Below are positions 62,671 to 64,000 of a stretch of 64,000 nt of DNA, in pieces; positions within the stretch are counted from its first letter, which is position 1; each line of letters opens with the position of its first letter. A program made the position numbers and the translations under genes. Origin of the DNA: Bacteroidia bacterium (lineage in GTDB: Bacteria; Bacteroidota; Bacteroidia; Chitinophagales; Chitinophagaceae); assembly GCA_030429205.1 (NCBI GenBank), contig JAUICZ010000004.1, forward strand, positions 203,356 through 267,355, in the 5' to 3' direction. The notes beneath the pieces are model-generated. The model searched no databases. It was not told where the DNA came from and worked only from the letters and a program-made list of their open reading frames with translations.

Positions 62671-63546
62671 ATGACGAAGCAACAATATAACTCAGAGCTG
62701 GTGAGCTTAAACAAGTTCATCAGTTCTTCTGGTCTTTGCTCTCGCAGAGAGGCTGATAAATTTATTGAAGAAGGCAGGGTGACCGTAAATGATATACCTG
62801 CAGATGCCGGCACAAGAGTGTCCGGGAAGGATGTTGTTGCTGTTGACGGCGAGGTCATCAAACATAAAAAGAAAGACCTGCCTATATATATGGCCTTCAA
62901 CAAGCCATTAGGAATTACTTCTACTACTGACACCAAAGACAAAACTAATATCATCTCCTATATCAACTATCACAAAAGAATATTCCCTATCGGCAGGTTA
63001 GATAAAGATTCTGACGGGTTGATACTTTTAACCAACGATGGAGATATCGTCAATAAAATACTTAGGGCAGAAAATGCGCATGAAAAGGAGTATATCGTTA
63101 CCGTGAACAAAGCTATTAATGCAGACTTTGTTAAACAAATGAGCAATAGCATACCTATACTACGCAAGAAAACAAAAAAATGCTTTGTCCGTCAGGAAGG
63201 GAATAGGAAGTTCCGAATTGTACTTACAGAAGGTATGAACAGGCAGATACGCCGCATGTGTAACTATTTAGACTATAAAGTAGTAACGCTTACCCGTGTC
63301 AGGGTCATGAATATAAAACTCGACAAAATACCTGTTGGGAAACACCGCCTGCTTACACCTCAGGAAATAGAAGAGTTAAATCAGCTGGTAGCCACATCTT
63401 CTAAAACACAACAACCTAAAAAAAGGCCACAAAAGAAAAAGGCAGCTGCTCAAAAGAAAACACCTGTGGCCGAGGCACCAGCAAAAGAAACGCCCAAGAA
63501 AAAAGTGAAGAAGAAAAGTTTTAAAGAGTATAGACGGAGGAGGTAG
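62671..63546 (+). CDS. rluF: RluF-like rRNA pseudouridine synthase (RsuA family)
   Basis: A 291-residue enzyme with an N-terminal S4 RNA-binding domain (LNKFISSSGLCSRREADKFIEEGRV) and an RsuA-family catalytic domain with the nucleophilic Asp in GRLDKDSDGLILLTNDGD. The lack of the usual RluB/RsuA C-terminal part is compensated by a Lys/Ala/Pro-rich basic tail of about 50 residues (KKRPQKKKAAAQKK), common in Bacteroidota rRNA-binding proteins. By similarity it isomerises a uridine in 23S rRNA near the peptidyl-transferase centre (U2604 in E. coli). It converges with the following gene without a gap. Confidence 0.92.
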   Translation: MTKQQYNSELVSLNKFISSSGLCSRREADKFIEEGRVTVNDIPADAGTRVSGKDVVAVDGEVIKHKKKDLPIYMAFNKPLGITSTTDTKDKTNIISYINYHKRIFPIGRLDKDSDGLILLTNDGDIVNKILRAENAHEKEYIVTVNKAINADFVKQMSNSIPILRKKTKKCFVRQEGNRKFRIVLTEGMNRQIRRMCNYLDYKVVTLTRVRVMNIKLDKIPVGKHRLLTPQEIEELNQLVATSSKTQQPKKRPQKKKAAAQKKTPVAEAPAKETPKKKVKKKSFKEYRRRR

Positions 63547-63864
63547 TTAATTAATTTTATTCACATGCTTCATTTCAGGCATGCTTCTTATTTGCACCCA
63601 ATACTCTTCTCTTACATCCTCATCTATATGTATTGGTAACCTTTCATTATACAATCTGTCTTTACCATCTTTGTGGCAACCCGATATCCAATACTCATCG
63701 CCACTTTGTACTTCTATATGATTGTACTTATATCCTTGAGCTTTTAAAAAGGTTTTGCCTTTATAATGTACTGATCGCTTTGTTTTAGAAAACGTCACCC
63801 GACCTATAATGGCCTGTCCTGTTAACCCTCCAGACTTATTTTCTATATACATTATTCTTTGCAT
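63547..63864 (-). CDS. conserved small protein of unknown function
   Basis: A 105-residue protein of a widespread uncharacterised family with the pattern MYIENKSGGLTGxAxIGRVTFSKTxKxxxYKG, then GDEYWISGCHKDGKDRLY and EDVREEYW. It is probably soluble and beta-rich. Some databases name homologues wrongly after a metabolic enzyme; I see no support for that. ATG 63864 is chosen, with the ATG at 63852 (MYIEN) an alternative. Confidence 0.8.
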   Translation of the reverse strand: MQRIMYIENKSGGLTGQAIIGRVTFSKTKRSVHYKGKTFLKAQGYKYNHIEVQSGDEYWISGCHKDGKDRLYNERLPIHIDEDVREEYWVQIRSMPEMKHVNKIN

Positions 63865-63889
63865 AACAGATACAATATACCATAAACGC

Positions 63890-63923
63890 AAACACCCCGT
63901 GTAAATTAATACACGGGGTGTTT
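63890..63923 (-). terminator. intrinsic terminator downstream of the 5S rRNA gene
   Basis: AAACACCCCGTGT and its perfect complement ACACGGGGTGTTT pair over 13 bp with an 8-base loop, shortly after the 3' end of the 5S gene, where it would end the rRNA operon on the minus strand. Confidence 0.85.
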
Positions 63924-63930
63924 AAATTAG

Positions 63931-64000
63931 TATGGCAGCTACCTACTCTCCCACTTTCGCAGTACCATCGGCCATGGCGGGCTTAACTTCTCTGTTCGGA
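63931..64000 (-). rRNA. rrf: 5S ribosomal RNA, 3' part (5' end outside window)
   Basis: On the minus strand the sequence runs TCCGAACAGAGAAGTTAAGCCCGCCATGGCCGATGGTACTGCGAAAGTGGGAGAGTAGGTAGCTGCCATA-like, the conserved 3' two thirds of bacterial 5S rRNA including loop B/C (CCGAACAGAGAAGTTAAGCC) and the GGGAGAGTAGG segment. It runs off the right edge, so the remaining rRNA operon continues beyond the window. Confidence 0.93.

Overview
The window is a stretch of chromosome from a Bacteroidota bacterium, most likely a member of the Chitinophagales/Chitinophagaceae. The evidence is the protein set (batD/batE, type IX secretion C-terminal sorting domains, a 7TMR-DISM histidine kinase, a grasp-with-spasm peptide cluster, CcmB-CcmC-CcmD), the moderately AT-rich composition, the lack of Shine-Dalgarno sequences, and the repeated TAnnTTTG -7 promoter box of the Bacteroidota primary sigma factor. 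Several genes that look as if they start at TTG actually start at an ATG just downstream of such a box.

Layout. 0-6.8 kb: the end of an unrecognised protein, a Dph6-like ATP pyrophosphatase, a short-chain dehydrogenase, batD-batE, a polysaccharide deacetylase, tatD and tRNA-Ser(GGA). 6.9-13.8 kb: a TPR/LuxR-type membrane regulator facing a TolC-HlyD-ABC export cassette whose ATPase motifs are degenerate; a TetR regulator is divergent from the cassette. 13.8-16.3 kb: a retropepsin-like/RimK ATP-grasp fusion and an AspA/AstE-type deacylase.

16.4-26.5 kb is the accessory part. A seven-gene minus-strand operon (24.5 to 17.7 kb) encodes a ribosomally made peptide pathway of the grasp-with-spasm type: precursor with a GGG leader junction, exported TPR protein, ATP-grasp maturase, unknown 72-residue protein, SPASM-domain maturase, C39-peptidase ABC exporter and HlyD adaptor. 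A small XRE regulator lies upstream, with two identical 13-bp palindromic sites between it and the operon. A thioredoxin-like gene at 16.5 kb has a decayed second copy at 25.4 kb in the same orientation, so the two copies bracket the peptide cluster as direct repeats. An orphan 3' half of a tRNA at 26.44 kb is a second sign of past element integration.

26.5-52 kb is mostly core: tRNA-Leu and tRNA-Gly, ccmB-ccmC-ccmD, glutamate dehydrogenase, an orphan phage-terminase-small-subunit-like gene, a 1288-residue type IX secretion cargo, a fused ftcD, a four-domain CHRD protein, bacilliredoxin, exonuclease III, a haem-binding protein, an S9 peptidase, glutathione peroxidase, accC, a serine protease, uvrC, YqgE, a ZIP transporter and a TraB/GumN protein.

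53-60.3 kb holds a compact minus-strand operon. It encodes an E1-like/nitroreductase fusion (Rv1355c type), a GNAT-like acyltransferase, a 7TMR-DISM sensor kinase, a response-regulator/kinase hybrid and a CheY-like receiver, with a further receiver gene divergent from it. This pairs two probable small-molecule enzymes with a membrane sensor and phosphorelay, and is the least explained system in the window. The right end has two glycosyltransferases, a DUF4177-like exported protein, an RluF-like pseudouridine synthase, a conserved small protein and the 3' part of a 5S rRNA gene, the end of an rRNA operon on the minus strand.
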